A stretch of 64,000 nucleotides of DNA from Rhodococcus sp. KBS0724 (GCF_005938745.2 NZ_VCBX02000001.1:5470501-5534500), one strand, 5' to 3'. Shown: positions 18,222 through 27,731, numbered from the stretch's first letter. Numbers and translations are program-made. Notes: generated by a model not told the origin, from the letters alone.

Positions 18222-19208
18222 GTGAGCACTCGCCTCGGATACCAAATGCCCAATTTCAGCTACGGTGGCCCGGTCAAGGACCTCTTCCCCACCGTCATCG
18301 CGCAAGCTCGTGAAGCCGAAGCCGCCGGTTTCGACACCGCGTTCGTGATGGATCACTTCTACCAACTCCCCGGCATCGGCGAACCCGACGCACCCATGCT
18401 CGAGGCGTATTCAGCGCTCTCCGGGCTGGCAACGGCCACCAGCACCATCCAGCTGTCTGCCCTCGTCACCGGCAACACGTACCGAAACCCGCCGATGCTC
18501 GCCAAGACCGTCACCACACTGGATGTGGTGAGCGGTGGCCGCGCCATCCTCGGCATCGGAGCAGGCTGGTTCGAACTCGAACACAATTCCTTCGGCTACG
18601 AGTTCGGCACCTTCACCGAAAGGTTCCAGAAACTCGACGAGGCTCTGCAGATCATCGAACCGATGCTCCGTGGTCAGCGGCCCACCTTCGACGGCACGTG
18701 GTACCACGTCAAGGACGCCATCAACGAACCCCGCGTCCGCGACGACCTGCCGATCCTGCTCGGCGGCGGCGGCGAGAAAAAGACGTTTGCCCTTGCCGCG
18801 CGATTCGCGGACCACCTCAACATCATCTGTGATCCGTCCGAACTGCCCCGCAAGATGGAAGCCCTCGCAGCACGATGTGACGAAGTGGGACGCGACCGCT
18901 CCACACTCGAAACCAGCTTCCTCACCTTCATGATGATCGACGAGGACGGTGACAAGGCGCGCGCCCACCAACGCGATTTCATGGCAGAACGCGGGCTCGA
19001 CATCACCACCGCGCCGGAAGACGTGGTCGCCAAGGCTACTGAGCGTCACTTCGTCGGCAGCCCGGACGACGTCGCCGAGCAAGTTCAGTCGCGCATCCTC
19101 GACCACGGAATCGACGGAGTGGTCATCAACCTCATCACCAACGGCAACGAGCCCGGAATCGTCGACCTGGCCGGCCGCACACTCGGACCGCTGGTGGGTA
19201 AGAAGTAG
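18222..19208 (+). CDS. LLM-class F420-dependent oxidoreductase
   Basis: 328 aa luciferase-like monooxygenase-fold protein of the TIGR03560 kind. Typical landmarks: RLGYQMPNFSYGG at the N-terminus, the barrel segment MDHFYQLPGIG, RAILGIGAGWFELEH at about 112-126, and PILLGGGGEKKT at about 184-195. The family uses coenzyme F420 (or FMN); reaction and substrate are unknown. The frame extends upstream to GTG 18186, but GTG 18222 begins at the family-typical STRLGYQ, so I chose it. The end is 4 nt from the convergent VanW gene with no terminator between them. Confidence 0.87.
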   Translation: MSTRLGYQMPNFSYGGPVKDLFPTVIAQAREAEAAGFDTAFVMDHFYQLPGIGEPDAPMLEAYSALSGLATATSTIQLSALVTGNTYRNPPMLAKTVTTLDVVSGGRAILGIGAGWFELEHNSFGYEFGTFTERFQKLDEALQIIEPMLRGQRPTFDGTWYHVKDAINEPRVRDDLPILLGGGGEKKTFALAARFADHLNIICDPSELPRKMEALAARCDEVGRDRSTLETSFLTFMMIDEDGDKARAHQRDFMAERGLDITTAPEDVVAKATERHFVGSPDDVAEQVQSRILDHGIDGVVINLITNGNEPGIVDLAGRTLGPLVGKK

Positions 19209-19212
19209 TTTC

Positions 19213-21201
19213 CTACTCGCACTTCACGATCGGAACCGGATCGTATTTCACGGTGCGAGTATCCGAAGAAACCTGGGCGCCGGTGGCGTGGTCGGTGATC
19301 ACACGAGTATCACTCGTTGTGAAGCCGGGCGCGCCACTGGACGCAATACACCCGTCGCCCTTGGGCAGGACCACCGTGTTCGGCGATGTGGGAGACGTAC
19401 GCGATCCGGTGATCGACTCCACGTCGACGGTCTTCGTACCCCAGATCCTCACTGTCACATTCGATGACGTCGTGATCGTTTGAATCATCACACCGGTCTT
19501 CGACGGATTACGGAACTGCAAATCGATCGCGCCGTCGAAGATCGTGGCCTCACGGGCCTCCGGGTACCGCGAGATGTAATAGCTGTGCTCGGTGTGCGCG
19601 ACGTCTTCCATCCCGGCGAAATACGTTGCGTTGTAGAGCGTTGTCGCCAGCTGGCTGATGCCGCCGCCGACGGCTTTGTCCGGTCGGCCGTTGTTGATGA
19701 TTCCCGATTCCACGTACCCCTGGGCAGCGCCGCGCGGTCCGGTGAACTCGTTGAACGAGAACGTTTCTCCCGGTTCGACGATCGCACCGTTGAGCACCGA
19801 TGCCGCCAAGGCAATGTTCACACCGGACGCGTACTCGAAGCCGCCGGTGGTGTACTCACCGATCACTTCCTTGATGCCGAGCGCCTCTGCGCCCTCGGTG
19901 GTAAGTGCCGGCGGAACCGGACCGTACACAGCCGGAGTTGCCCGAGAGCCAGTGCTGGTGAGCAGAACCGGCAGTTCCTTCACTGTTTCCGGCCAATTGA
20001 TCAGGTCACCGACCACACCCGGCACCACAGTCGGCGCGCCGCCGGCCAGCGTGATCGACGCGTCCTTCGGCTGAACCTCCGTCGACACCAATTGCGGAGC
20101 CAGGATCCGCACCGCGGCGTCGGTGTTGTACTGCGGCGTCAATCCACCCGAACCGTCGGGAGCAAACGTCAGAATCTCGCCGATCTGGTCGACGCCGATG
20201 GTCGCTTCCTTACCGTCACGCCCGTTGACCACAACCTCACCGGACACAGCCGGCTGAGCCACGTCCTGCAGCGCGCGATCGACACCGGCCTGCGTCACCG
20301 TCACGGGGGTGTCGTCCACCGGTAGGTCCACCACGTCACCCGAGGACCACTCGTCAACGAATGTTGCTGCCGCACCGGGCAGATCGAGGGCGCGGCCCAC
20401 CACCGGCGACACACCCGACGCTTCACCACCGGAAATGACAACAGCACCTTCGACCGGCGCACGATCACTGGTGGCCGCGACAACCGTCATCGATGCGTCC
20501 AATGCCGCCTGATCGACGCTCGACACCACCGGCACCTCACGCGAGCTGAAGAACGAGGTGATCCGCGTGATCGGATTGAGCGGTTGCTCATTCACACCCG
20601 CCAACGTTGCCGACCAGTCCACGTCGATGCCGGCCGATGCGGGAACGATCTCGGACTCCACATCGTCCGCGCTCACCGTAACGGGCTCGACAAGCCTCGG
20701 GCCCAACTCCGCGCGCAGAACTGTTTCCGCGTCGGCCGGCGATCGGTTACCGATGTCGATGCCGGCGACCTGAGTGCCCCGTGGCGTGTTTCCGGACGAT
20801 GCGAACACATCCACCCCGTAGGCAAGAACTCCCACCGCAAGAATCCCGCCGACGATCAGCGCGGGCTTGACCCACTTCTTCGACGCCGACGGCTGATCAA
20901 CGGCCAGAGGCTCGGGCGCTACCGCCGGAAGAACCGGTTCGAATTGTTGAGTCGGCTCCGCTGCGCCGGCCGGAACCTCGGTGTCGCTGGGATCGGTATC
21001 GGTGGGAACAGCCGGCACAACAGGAATGACTGTCGTGATCTCGTTGGCCGATTCATCCGGCGCCGGCCCGTCGAGCGTTGATTCCTCTGGAGCTGCTTGG
21101 TCCTGCGCTGATCCTTCCGAAACCGGCACAGAGTTGTCGGGAGCTTCGGAGCCGTCCACGCCGTTGTTCTTCTCCGGGGGTGAACCGTCTGCGTCACTCA
21201 C
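19213..21201 (-). CDS. VanW-family cell-wall protein
   Basis: 662 aa membrane-anchored protein. Acidic, Pro-rich N-terminal cytoplasmic region (1-110), one TM at about 114-133, then an extracytoplasmic region with two peptidoglycan-binding-like (PG_binding_4) repeats (about 160-400) and a VanW domain near 460-600 (GETFSFNEFTGPRG, GGGISQLATTLYN). VanW proteins are thought to act in peptidoglycan remodelling; the precise reaction is unknown. The start is set by AAGGAG (minus strand of 21210-21215) 8 nt before GTG 21201; a longer frame to 21276 lacks such a site. Confidence 0.87.
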   Translation of the reverse strand: MSDADGSPPEKNNGVDGSEAPDNSVPVSEGSAQDQAAPEESTLDGPAPDESANEITTVIPVVPAVPTDTDPSDTEVPAGAAEPTQQFEPVLPAVAPEPLAVDQPSASKKWVKPALIVGGILAVGVLAYGVDVFASSGNTPRGTQVAGIDIGNRSPADAETVLRAELGPRLVEPVTVSADDVESEIVPASAGIDVDWSATLAGVNEQPLNPITRITSFFSSREVPVVSSVDQAALDASMTVVAATSDRAPVEGAVVISGGEASGVSPVVGRALDLPGAAATFVDEWSSGDVVDLPVDDTPVTVTQAGVDRALQDVAQPAVSGEVVVNGRDGKEATIGVDQIGEILTFAPDGSGGLTPQYNTDAAVRILAPQLVSTEVQPKDASITLAGGAPTVVPGVVGDLINWPETVKELPVLLTSTGSRATPAVYGPVPPALTTEGAEALGIKEVIGEYTTGGFEYASGVNIALAASVLNGAIVEPGETFSFNEFTGPRGAAQGYVESGIINNGRPDKAVGGGISQLATTLYNATYFAGMEDVAHTEHSYYISRYPEAREATIFDGAIDLQFRNPSKTGVMIQTITTSSNVTVRIWGTKTVDVESITGSRTSPTSPNTVVLPKGDGCIASSGAPGFTTSDTRVITDHATGAQVSSDTRTVKYDPVPIVKCE

Positions 21202-21297
21202 TCGTTTAACTCCTTGTCGCATGGACCGGGACTGCTGCATCGACCGGGGCTGCGGCGCGTACCCAGCACTACTCAACAGGGTATCCGGACATACAAG

Positions 21298-21343
21298 AGC
21301 CCCGCGTTGCTGCCAGGTCGGGGGTCAGGCAGCAGCACGGGGC
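21298..21343 (-). promoter_or_regulatory. hairpin in the 5' leader of the VanW gene
   Basis: AGCCCCGCGTTGCTGCC and GGCAGCAGCACGGGGCT pair at 15 of 17 positions around a loop of about 12 nt. It is about 100 nt upstream of the VanW start and downstream of the fadA2 terminator. No T-tract in either direction. It could be an attenuator, an mRNA stabiliser or a back-up terminator. Confidence 0.5.
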
Positions 21344-21409
21344 TGTCTTGAATATCGGTAGCTATCCGTCAGCGTTACAGGCCCACAGAAATTTGTCCGA
21401 AAAAGATGA

Positions 21410-21442
21410 GGAGATCCGGTCACCCCTCGCGACCGGATCTCC
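21410..21442 (-). terminator. fadA2 terminator
   Basis: Perfect 12-bp stem GGAGATCCGGTC / GACCGGATCTCC with a 9-nt loop; on the minus strand it is followed by TCATCTTTTT. Located about 60 nt after the fadA2 stop. A classic intrinsic terminator. Confidence 0.9.
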
Positions 21443-21502
21443 TTATCACCACCCACAGACTGCTGTTACCGCAGGTGAGCGCAGTAACAGCCAGCTGCGG
21501 GA

Positions 21503-22846
21503 CTACCGCTCGATGATTGCAGTGACGCCCTGTCCGCCTGCTGCACAAATCGAGATAAGACCGCGCCCTGAACCCTTCTCCGCAAGCATTTTTGCGAGAG
21601 TCGCCACAATGCGTCCGCCAGTCGCAGCAAACGGGTGTCCGGCAGCCAAAGACGAACCGTTGACGTTGAGTTTGCTGCGATCGATCGAGCCCAATGCACC
21701 GTCCAGGCCCAGGCGTTCCTTGCAGTACTCGTCGGACTCGAAAGCCTGCAGCGTCGCGAGGACAACTGAAGCAAATGCCTCGTGGATTTCGTAGTAGTCG
21801 AAGTCCTGCAAGGTGAGTCCGTTGCGGGCCAACAGACGCGGGATCGCGTACGTCGGAGCCATCAGCAGGCCGTCCTTGCCGTGGACGTAATCGACGGCTG
21901 CGGTCTCCGAGTCGACGAGGTGTGCAAGGACGGGCAGGTTGCGCTCGGCTGCCCACTCGTCGGTCGAGAGGAGCACAGCTGACGCGCCGTCGGTGAGCGG
22001 CGTGGAGTTACCGGCCGTCATGGTGGCGTCGCCGAGCTTGGTGCCGAAAACGGGCTTGAGCGTCGACAGCTTCTCGACGGTCGAACCGGGGCGGAGGTTG
22101 TCGTCGCGGGTCAGGCCCAGGAACGGGGTGACGAGGTCGTCGAAGAATCCGCGGTCGTATGCCGCTGCCATGTTCTTGTGGCTGGCGGCGGCCAGTTCGT
22201 CCTGGTCCTCGCGCTTGACGCCGAATTCCTTGGCGGTGATCGCAGCGTGGTCACCCATCGACTTACCGGTGCGCGGCTCGCCGTTGCGCGGGATCTCGAG
22301 ACCGAGCATGCCGGCGCGCACGTTGCCGAGCAGCTTGATGCGATCGCCCGTCGACTTCGCGCGGTTGAGCGAGAGCAGGAACTCGCGTGCCTGATCGTTG
22401 ACGCCGATCGGAGCGTCGGACGTGGTGTCGGTTCCGCCGCCGATGCCGGAGTCGATCCGCCCGGCCGAGATGGCATCGCCGACTGCGACGATCGACTGAA
22501 GCCCGGTGCCACACGCCTGCTGAAGGTCGTACGCCGGTGTGTACGGGCTCAGTGCACTCCCGAGAACCGACTCACGGATGAGATTGAAATCACGGCTGTG
22601 CTTGAGCACCGCGCCGCCGACCACCAGGCCGAGTTGCTCGCCCTGCAGATTGAAACGGCTCACCAATCCGTCGAGCGTGGCTGTGAACATGTCCTGATTG
22701 GACGCCTGCGCGTACGCCTTGTCCGAACGAGCGAAGGGGATACGGTTACCACCGACGATAGCGACGCGGCGGCGCTGACCTGCAGGCTTCGCGGCAGAAG
22801 TGGCGTTGGCTGCGGATCGGGCATTCGAACGGGCTTTGCTGGTCAC
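21503..22846 (-). CDS. fadA2: acetyl-CoA acetyltransferase (thiolase) FadA2
   Basis: 447 aa thiolase homologous to M. tuberculosis FadA2 (Rv0243). Catalyses thiolytic cleavage of 3-ketoacyl-CoA, or acetyl-CoA condensation. Nucleophile Cys in QQACGTGLQS (about residue 108), the His of YEIHEAFASV, and the C-terminal Cys/Gly motif ISICAAGGQG are present. The N-terminal 30 residues are Ala/Lys-rich and variable. GTG 22846 has GGAG with 6-nt spacing; a TTG at 22858 also opens the frame but would place the RBS inside the gene. Divergent from fabG4 over a shared promoter region with a TetR-type palindrome. Confidence 0.93.
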   Translation of the reverse strand: MTSKARSNARSAANATSAAKPAGQRRRVAIVGGNRIPFARSDKAYAQASNQDMFTATLDGLVSRFNLQGEQLGLVVGGAVLKHSRDFNLIRESVLGSALSPYTPAYDLQQACGTGLQSIVAVGDAISAGRIDSGIGGGTDTTSDAPIGVNDQAREFLLSLNRAKSTGDRIKLLGNVRAGMLGLEIPRNGEPRTGKSMGDHAAITAKEFGVKREDQDELAAASHKNMAAAYDRGFFDDLVTPFLGLTRDDNLRPGSTVEKLSTLKPVFGTKLGDATMTAGNSTPLTDGASAVLLSTDEWAAERNLPVLAHLVDSETAAVDYVHGKDGLLMAPTYAIPRLLARNGLTLQDFDYYEIHEAFASVVLATLQAFESDEYCKERLGLDGALGSIDRSKLNVNGSSLAAGHPFAATGGRIVATLAKMLAEKGSGRGLISICAAGGQGVTAIIER

Positions 22847-22888
22847 TTGCGTCTCCAAGGATGGTGCGATTACCTGTTGAAGACTATT

Positions 22889-22904
22889 CTTACTCAGTAG
22901 TAAG
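22889..22904. promoter_or_regulatory. TetR-type palindrome between fadA2 and fabG4
   Basis: CTTACTCAGTAGTAAG, a perfect palindrome with 6-bp arms, matching TTAC-N6-GTAA. It sits in the 130-nt divergent promoter region and so could control both directions. It matches the site at the TetR gene (CTTAC-N6-GTAAG) exactly in its ten arm bases. Confidence 0.7.
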
Positions 22905-22976
22905 TTACTTGTCTATCGCCGCATTCTTTCGATTGCCCGGTGAGAGACAACCCGAAACACAACAGAAGGTAGGACC

Positions 22977-24323
22977 GTGGCAGCCAGCAAGGGAGCTCCC
23001 GACCTCTATTCACAGTTCCTCTCGTCCGCCCCCGGCGCATTCATCGCGTCGAAGGCCGGCCTGCCCAGGCCCGAGAACCTGCGCCGCTACAAAGCCGGGG
23101 AACCGCCGTTGGCCGGGCCGGTCCTCATCGGCGGTAAAGGCCGACTCGTAGAACCACTGCGCGTCCTACTCTCCGACTACCCCGCCGCGCAGGCCCACGA
23201 TTCCAGCTTCGGCGCGCTGGTATTCGACGCCACGGGAATCACCCAGGTCACCGAGCTCGAGCAGCTGTTCGAGTTCTTCCAGCCCGTGATCCGCAACCTC
23301 GCATCGTGCGCTCGCGTCGTCGTCCTGGGCACGACGCCGGAAGAGACGTCGAGCGTCGACGAGCACGTCGCGCAGCGCGCCCTCGAAGGCTTCACCCGCA
23401 GTGTCGGCAAGGAGATCAAGCGCGGCTCCACCGCTCAGCTCGTCTACGTCTCCCCCAAGGCATCCACCGGCCTTTCGGGCGTCGAATCGACTCTGCGCTT
23501 TCTGCTTTCGGCCAAGTCCGCATTTGTCGACGGCCAGGTCATCGTCGTCGGAAATGAAGATTCCGTTGCTCCGGCCAGCTGGGACAAGCCGCTCGACGGC
23601 AAGGTAGCTGTCGTCACCGGCGCAGCCCGCGGCATCGGCGCCACCATCGCCGAGGTCCTCGCCCGCGACGGCGCACACGTAGTCTGCGCTGACATTCCCG
23701 CTGCCGGAGAAGCACTTTCGGCCACCGCCAACAAGGTCGGCGGAACCTCCCTCGCACTCGACGTCACGGCAGACGACGCAGCCGAGGTCCTCGCGGCACA
23801 TCTGCTCGAGCGCCACGGCGGCGCCGACATCATCGTCCACAACGCCGGAATCACCCGCGACAAAACACTCGCCAACATGGACGAAGGCCGCTGGAACATG
23901 GTCATCGGCGTCAATCTTCTTGCACCGCAAAAGATCACCGAGCATCTCGTCGCGAAGGGCGCCCTCAAGGAAGGCGGCCGCGTCGTCGACGTGTCCTCCA
24001 TCGCCGGCATCGCCGGCAACCGCGGCCAGACAAACTACGGCACCTCCAAGGCCGGCGTCATCGGCCTCGTCCACGCCGAAGCTCCGGTCCTGGCAAAGAA
24101 GAACATCACCATCAACGCCGTGGCACCCGGCTTCATCGAAACCGCCATGACCGCAGCCATCCCCTTCGCTACCCGCGAAGCCGGCCGCCGCATGAGCTCC
24201 CTGTTGCAGGGCGGCGAAACCGTCGACGTCGCCGAGACAGTCGCCTACTTCGCCAGCCCGGCGTCCAATGCCGTTACGGGACAGGTTGTTCGCGTGTGCG
24301 GCCAGAGCCTCCTGGGCGCATGA
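22977..24323 (+). CDS. fabG4: 3-oxoacyl-CoA/ACP reductase FabG4
   Basis: 448 aa, the long high-molecular-weight FabG type (M. tuberculosis Rv0242c, about 454 aa), which reduces 3-ketoacyl-CoA/ACP with NADH. N-terminal flavodoxin-like domain (about 1-200) followed by a classical SDR domain with the cofactor motif [10 protein letters not shown] at about 213-222, NAG ([10 protein letters not shown]), and catalytic Ser-Tyr-Lys ([14 protein letters not shown]). GTG start at 22977 with GAAGG upstream. The stop overlaps htdX (ATGA), forming the operon fabG4-htdX as in M. tuberculosis. Confidence 0.95.
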   Translation: MAASKGAPDLYSQFLSSAPGAFIASKAGLPRPENLRRYKAGEPPLAGPVLIGGKGRLVEPLRVLLSDYPAAQAHDSSFGALVFDATGITQVTELEQLFEFFQPVIRNLASCARVVVLGTTPEETSSVDEHVAQRALEGFTRSVGKEIKRGSTAQLVYVSPKASTGLSGVESTLRFLLSAKSAFVDGQVIVVGNEDSVAPASWDKPLDGKVAVVTGAARGIGATIAEVLARDGAHVVCADIPAAGEALSATANKVGGTSLALDVTADDAAEVLAAHLLERHGGADIIVHNAGITRDKTLANMDEGRWNMVIGVNLLAPQKITEHLVAKGALKEGGRVVDVSSIAGIAGNRGQTNYGTSKAGVIGLVHAEAPVLAKKNITINAVAPGFIETAMTAAIPFATREAGRRMSSLLQGGETVDVAETVAYFASPASNAVTGQVVRVCGQSLLGA

Positions 24324-25186
24324 TGGCAACCAAGACCGTCGCCCTCACCGAACAACCCAAAACCCTCGACATCTACTCCCGCGCGGTACTGGGGTTGTTG
24401 CCGTGGAACAAGTCGGACTCACGCTCGGTACCGCAACAGCGACTCACCCTCACCGGGTTGACGGTCGACACCGACAACCTGGCCGCGTACTGCCGTGTCA
24501 CCGGCCTGCGATTCGGTGATTCACTGCCGATCACCTACCCATTCACGTTGGCATTCCCGACAGTGATGAAACTGATGGTGTCGAAGGAATTTCCCTTCCC
24601 CGCAGTCGGTTCCGTACACGCCGAGAACGTCATCGAATCACTGCGCCCCATCTCCGTGAGCGAACCGCTCGACCTCTCGGTGCACGCCGAGAACCTGCGC
24701 GAGCACCGCAAGGGCCTGCTGATCGACGTGATCACCGAAATTCGGGTGGGACGGGAACTGGTGTGGCGCCAGACGTCGTCGTTCCTCAATCAGCAGAAGA
24801 CCTCACTGTCCGGCGAAGCCCGACCGGAACCAAAGGCCGACGAGGTTCCGCCGATGCCGATGACCACCATCCGCGTCGATCAGACCACGATCAGCAAGTA
24901 CGCATCCATCTCCGGGGACCGCAACCCCATCCACGTCTCATCTCTGGGCGCCAAGGCATTCGGATTCCCGAAGACCATCGCTCACGGAATGTGGAGTGCC
25001 GCCGCACTGTTGCGGACCGTCGAAGGCGATGTGGCCGACAAGGTCACGTACAGCGTGCGATTCGGCAAGCCGATTCTTCTCCCGGCAACCCTGAACGCCT
25101 ACGCCGATCGCGTCGACAACGGTTGGGATCTGTCGCTACTGCACCCGAAGAAGGGCTACCCGCACGTCACAGCGACGCTGCGCTGA
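24320..25186 (+). CDS. htdX: 3-hydroxyacyl-thioester dehydratase HtdX
   Basis: 288 aa MaoC-type (R)-specific hydratase/dehydratase, homologue of M. tuberculosis HtdX (Rv0241c). Double hot-dog architecture: a degenerate N-terminal half and an active C-terminal half with the hydratase-2 motif [15 protein letters not shown] and [11 protein letters not shown] at about 195-235. It acts after FabG4 on 3-hydroxyacyl-CoA/ACP. The start ATG overlaps the fabG4 stop (ATGA); the frame extends upstream to 24296 without support. A long terminator hairpin follows. Confidence 0.94.
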   Translation: MMATKTVALTEQPKTLDIYSRAVLGLLPWNKSDSRSVPQQRLTLTGLTVDTDNLAAYCRVTGLRFGDSLPITYPFTLAFPTVMKLMVSKEFPFPAVGSVHAENVIESLRPISVSEPLDLSVHAENLREHRKGLLIDVITEIRVGRELVWRQTSSFLNQQKTSLSGEARPEPKADEVPPMPMTTIRVDQTTISKYASISGDRNPIHVSSLGAKAFGFPKTIAHGMWSAAALLRTVEGDVADKVTYSVRFGKPILLPATLNAYADRVDNGWDLSLLHPKKGYPHVTATLR

Positions 25187-25236
25187 GCCTGGTTAGGCTG
25201 GATTGGGCTGGACTTTGACCCACCACCCGACAGCAT

Positions 25237-25279
25237 GAACGTATCGCTCCCCTTGTTCAACAAGGGGAGCGATACGTTC
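25237..25279. terminator. bidirectional terminator between htdX and TetR gene
   Basis: A perfect inverted repeat of 21 bp per arm (GAACGTATCGCTCCCCTTG and its complement, closing on TT-C-AA). Located between convergent genes. Confidence 0.93.
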
Positions 25280-25307
25280 ACTCGATGAGGGTGGGAACAG
25301 TTGGGGA

Positions 25308-25907
25308 CTATTCGGACTTCTTCTTGCCCGACAATCCGCGCCACGCCAAGGACTCGAGGAGATCCGCTGCCTCGTCCACTTCGATTTCTCCGCCGGCAAC
25401 GCGGTCGGCCACAGCCTCACCCGCACCGACCAAGGCGATAGCGATGATCCCGAAGTCGTGAGACGCATCCGGATCCTTGGTACTGGACTCGAGGAGGTGC
25501 GCTGTCAGTTCGATCAATCGGTCGCGGCTGGTCTGCACGGTGCCCGCAAAAGCCTGCTGCCCGACGGCCTGACGGTAGAGGACCATCCACGACTTGCGGT
25601 TAGCGCCCACAAATCCGAGGAAACCTTCGAGCGCGGCACGCAATTGCTCACGCGGCGTCAGATCCGGTGCACCGGCCGGAGCCAGGGCTTCGACAAAACG
25701 CAGACCTTCACGATGGATGCACGCGGCAAACAGCTCTTCCTTGGAGCCGTAGTACAGGTACAGCATCGGCTTGGAAATCTCTGCCTTCGCTGCAATGGCA
25801 TCCATCGAGGTTTCGTGAAATCCCCTGTCGGAGAACACGTCCACGGCCGCGTCGAGCATCTGCTGCTCGCGTACCGCGCGGGGCAGTCTCTTCGTGCCAC
25901 CGGCCAT
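25308..25907 (-). CDS. TetR-family regulator (Rv0238-like)
   Basis: 199 aa. N-terminal TetR HTH (about 10-57: AVREQQMLDAAVDVFSDRG, ISKPMLYLYYGSKEELF), then an all-helical ligand domain; similar in size and place to M. tuberculosis Rv0238. ATG 25907 has GGAGG with 4-nt spacing; an upstream in-frame start at 25922 lies before this RBS and is rejected. Its own promoter carries the palindrome also found at fadA2/fabG4 and fadE5, so it is the likely regulator of those genes and of itself. The ligand may be an acyl-CoA, by family habit. Confidence 0.92.
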   Translation of the reverse strand: MAGGTKRLPRAVREQQMLDAAVDVFSDRGFHETSMDAIAAKAEISKPMLYLYYGSKEELFAACIHREGLRFVEALAPAGAPDLTPREQLRAALEGFLGFVGANRKSWMVLYRQAVGQQAFAGTVQTSRDRLIELTAHLLESSTKDPDASHDFGIIAIALVGAGEAVADRVAGGEIEVDEAADLLESLAWRGLSGKKKSE

Positions 25908-25935
25908 GTATCCTCCAACCACAGGGTAAATGTCT

Positions 25936-25955
25936 ATCTTACTCTACGGTAAGAT
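25936..25955. promoter_or_regulatory. TetR autoregulatory palindrome
   Basis: ATCTTAC-TCTACG-GTAAGAT: a 7-bp perfect inverted repeat with 6-nt centre, 29 nt upstream of the TetR start and downstream of lpqI. It shares CTTAC-N6-GTAAG with the fadA2/fabG4 site. Confidence 0.75.
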
Positions 25956-25979
25956 CCGGCGTCGAATCGCACTACCGAC

Positions 25980-27161
25980 TCAGCAGGTAATGGCGCCCTT
26001 CGCCTGCGCGACCGTCACTACAGCCTGATCCACGCGGGCCTGCGGCAAAGCGCCGGACGCGACGGCACCTTCGAGCTGATCAAGCACCCGCGGCACGTCA
26101 TCGGTTGTGAGCCACAAAGCCTGGTCCACCCCTGCCACCAATGCGGCCTGCACCGCGTCGGCAATATCGTAACGGTCGGTAATCGCCTGCATACCGCTGA
26201 GGTCGTCGGTGAAGATCGGCCCGGTGAACGGCGCTGCGCCGTAACCCACTCCGTCGCGAAGCAGCGACACTGCGGCCGGACTGATACTTGCCGGGACACC
26301 CGGTTCCGTCAGACCCGGGACCTCGAGGTGGCCGATCATGACGCCGACGCCGGTGTTCACCAACTCCCGGAACGGAACAAGATCCGAGTTCATCAGATCT
26401 TCCAAGGGAGGCGTCGTCACCGCGCCGGTGTGCGAATCGCCCGACGCACTGCCGTGTCCGGGAAAATGTTTGATCACCGGGAAGATTCCGGCGTCGCGCA
26501 TTCCTTGGGCGTACGCGCCGGCATAGGCGATCACCGTTGCGGGATCGTCCGAGTACGAGCGGTCACCGATTACCGAATTATCGGGCTGCGAGCTGACATC
26601 GACGTCCGGTGCGTAGTTGACCGTGATGCCGAGATCCTTCAGACCGCGGCCACGCTCGAGCGCCATCTGGTACGTCTGTTCCACTGTCATCGTCTCGGCA
26701 GTCTCACGCGCCGACGGATCGGGTCCAAGAATGTCCTCGACGCGGGACACCCGGCCGCCTTCCTCGTCAATCGTCACCATCAACGGAATTTTCGACGCCG
26801 AAGCAACCTGCGGCACTTCACGATTGGTCAGCATCGACTGATCGGTCCAGCTGCCGACGAAGATGCCGCCGATCTGCTCGCTCGCAACTATCGCCATCGC
26901 GTCGTCGGTACCGGTCACGCCAACGTTGAGGAGTTGGGCAAGCTTCGCCCTCGTGGACAACGACGCCAGGAGGTCGCTGCCGCACACGGCAGGTGCGGGG
27001 AGGGCTGCGGACGTCTCCGATGTCGTCGTGATGTCGGTCGTGACACTCGCCGCAGCAGACGTCGATGGCGCTGCCACGTCCCCGCCGTCGCCCGAGCATC
27101 CCGCTACCAATCCGCCGCACAGGGCAAGAGTGGTTGCCGTTTTCACAAACTTGATCCGCAT
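25980..27161 (-). CDS. lpqI: lipoprotein beta-N-acetylglucosaminidase LpqI (GH3, NagZ-like)
   Basis: 393 aa, homologue of M. tuberculosis LpqI (Rv0237), which releases GlcNAc from cell-wall muropeptides for recycling. Lipoprotein signal with lipobox VAGC, modified Cys22. GH3/NagZ motifs: KHFPGHGSASGDSHTG (catalytic His-Asp loop) and FTDDLSGMQAI with the nucleophile Asp. Ser/Thr-rich linker at about 28-55. The frame extends ten codons upstream to 27191, but ATG 27161 begins at MRIKFVK, a proper signal peptide. It is transcribed toward the TetR gene. Confidence 0.92.
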   Translation of the reverse strand: MRIKFVKTATTLALCGGLVAGCSGDGGDVAAPSTSAAASVTTDITTTSETSAALPAPAVCGSDLLASLSTRAKLAQLLNVGVTGTDDAMAIVASEQIGGIFVGSWTDQSMLTNREVPQVASASKIPLMVTIDEEGGRVSRVEDILGPDPSARETAETMTVEQTYQMALERGRGLKDLGITVNYAPDVDVSSQPDNSVIGDRSYSDDPATVIAYAGAYAQGMRDAGIFPVIKHFPGHGSASGDSHTGAVTTPPLEDLMNSDLVPFRELVNTGVGVMIGHLEVPGLTEPGVPASISPAAVSLLRDGVGYGAAPFTGPIFTDDLSGMQAITDRYDIADAVQAALVAGVDQALWLTTDDVPRVLDQLEGAVASGALPQARVDQAVVTVAQAKGAITC

Positions 27162-27263
27162 TCTTACGACGGTATCGGACTCCGTACCCATACACTCCCC
27201 TCACCGGCACGGCAGGAAGGTAACCTGGACGTGAACCGATTCCCCGCTGACGAGGAGGTCGTG

Positions 27264-27731
27264 ATGCCACAAGGACTGATGCTCATCGCGTACGACGGTT
27301 CCGAGAACGCCCGACGTGCTGTCGAGTACGCAGGACGTTTCCTGTCCGCCAATCGCGCAATTCTTGTCACCGCCTGGGAACCGATGGTTCGGCAGGCCGC
27401 GCGGATGTCCGGGCTCTCCGGCGTTATGCAACCCGAGTGGGTTCCCGACGACGATGTCGAGGACATCGCGTACAGCGATGCCAAGTCAACTCTCGCGGAA
27501 GGCGTCGCATTGGCCGAGGCGGCTGGTTTGACCGTCGAAGGCCGCAGTGCCGAATGCCGATCGGCCATCTGGTCCGCCATCGTGGAGACTGCCGACGAGT
27601 TGGACGTCGACATCATCGTCACCGGCACTCGCGGCACTACCGGTTTGCGCTCGTTGTTGCAGAGCAGCGTGGCGGATCATGTTCTGCGTCACAGTCATCG
27701 GCCGGTGTTGATCGTCCCTCCTGGCAAGTGA
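27264..27731 (+). CDS. universal stress protein (UspA family)
   Basis: 155 aa single-domain Usp. Strand 1 MLIAYDGSENARRAVEYAG and the nucleotide-loop region VTGTRGTTGLRSLLQSSVAD-HVL; the loop reads G-x2-G-x9-S-S rather than G-x2-G-x9-G-S/T, so ATP binding is likely but not certain. The C-terminus VLIVPPG is typical. The reading frame is open far upstream (to 26328, opposite lpqI), but GAGGAGG at 27252-27258 with 5-nt spacing sets ATG 27264. Divergent from lpqI. Confidence 0.9.
   Translation: MPQGLMLIAYDGSENARRAVEYAGRFLSANRAILVTAWEPMVRQAARMSGLSGVMQPEWVPDDDVEDIAYSDAKSTLAEGVALAEAAGLTVEGRSAECRSAIWSAIVETADELDVDIIVTGTRGTTGLRSLLQSSVADHVLRHSHRPVLIVPPGK

Larger units (their letters stand above)
21202..21502. 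other. intergenic region between vanW-type gene and fadA2
   Basis: 301 nt without a convincing gene. It holds the fadA2 terminator (21410-21442) and a second large hairpin (21298-21343) in the VanW leader. No ORF with a ribosome binding site is visible. Confidence 0.6.

Noticed and set aside
26328..27263. N-terminal 312 codons in frame with the universal stress protein
   Set aside because: They lie opposite lpqI, and the stress-protein fold begins right after a strong GAGGAGG at 27252.
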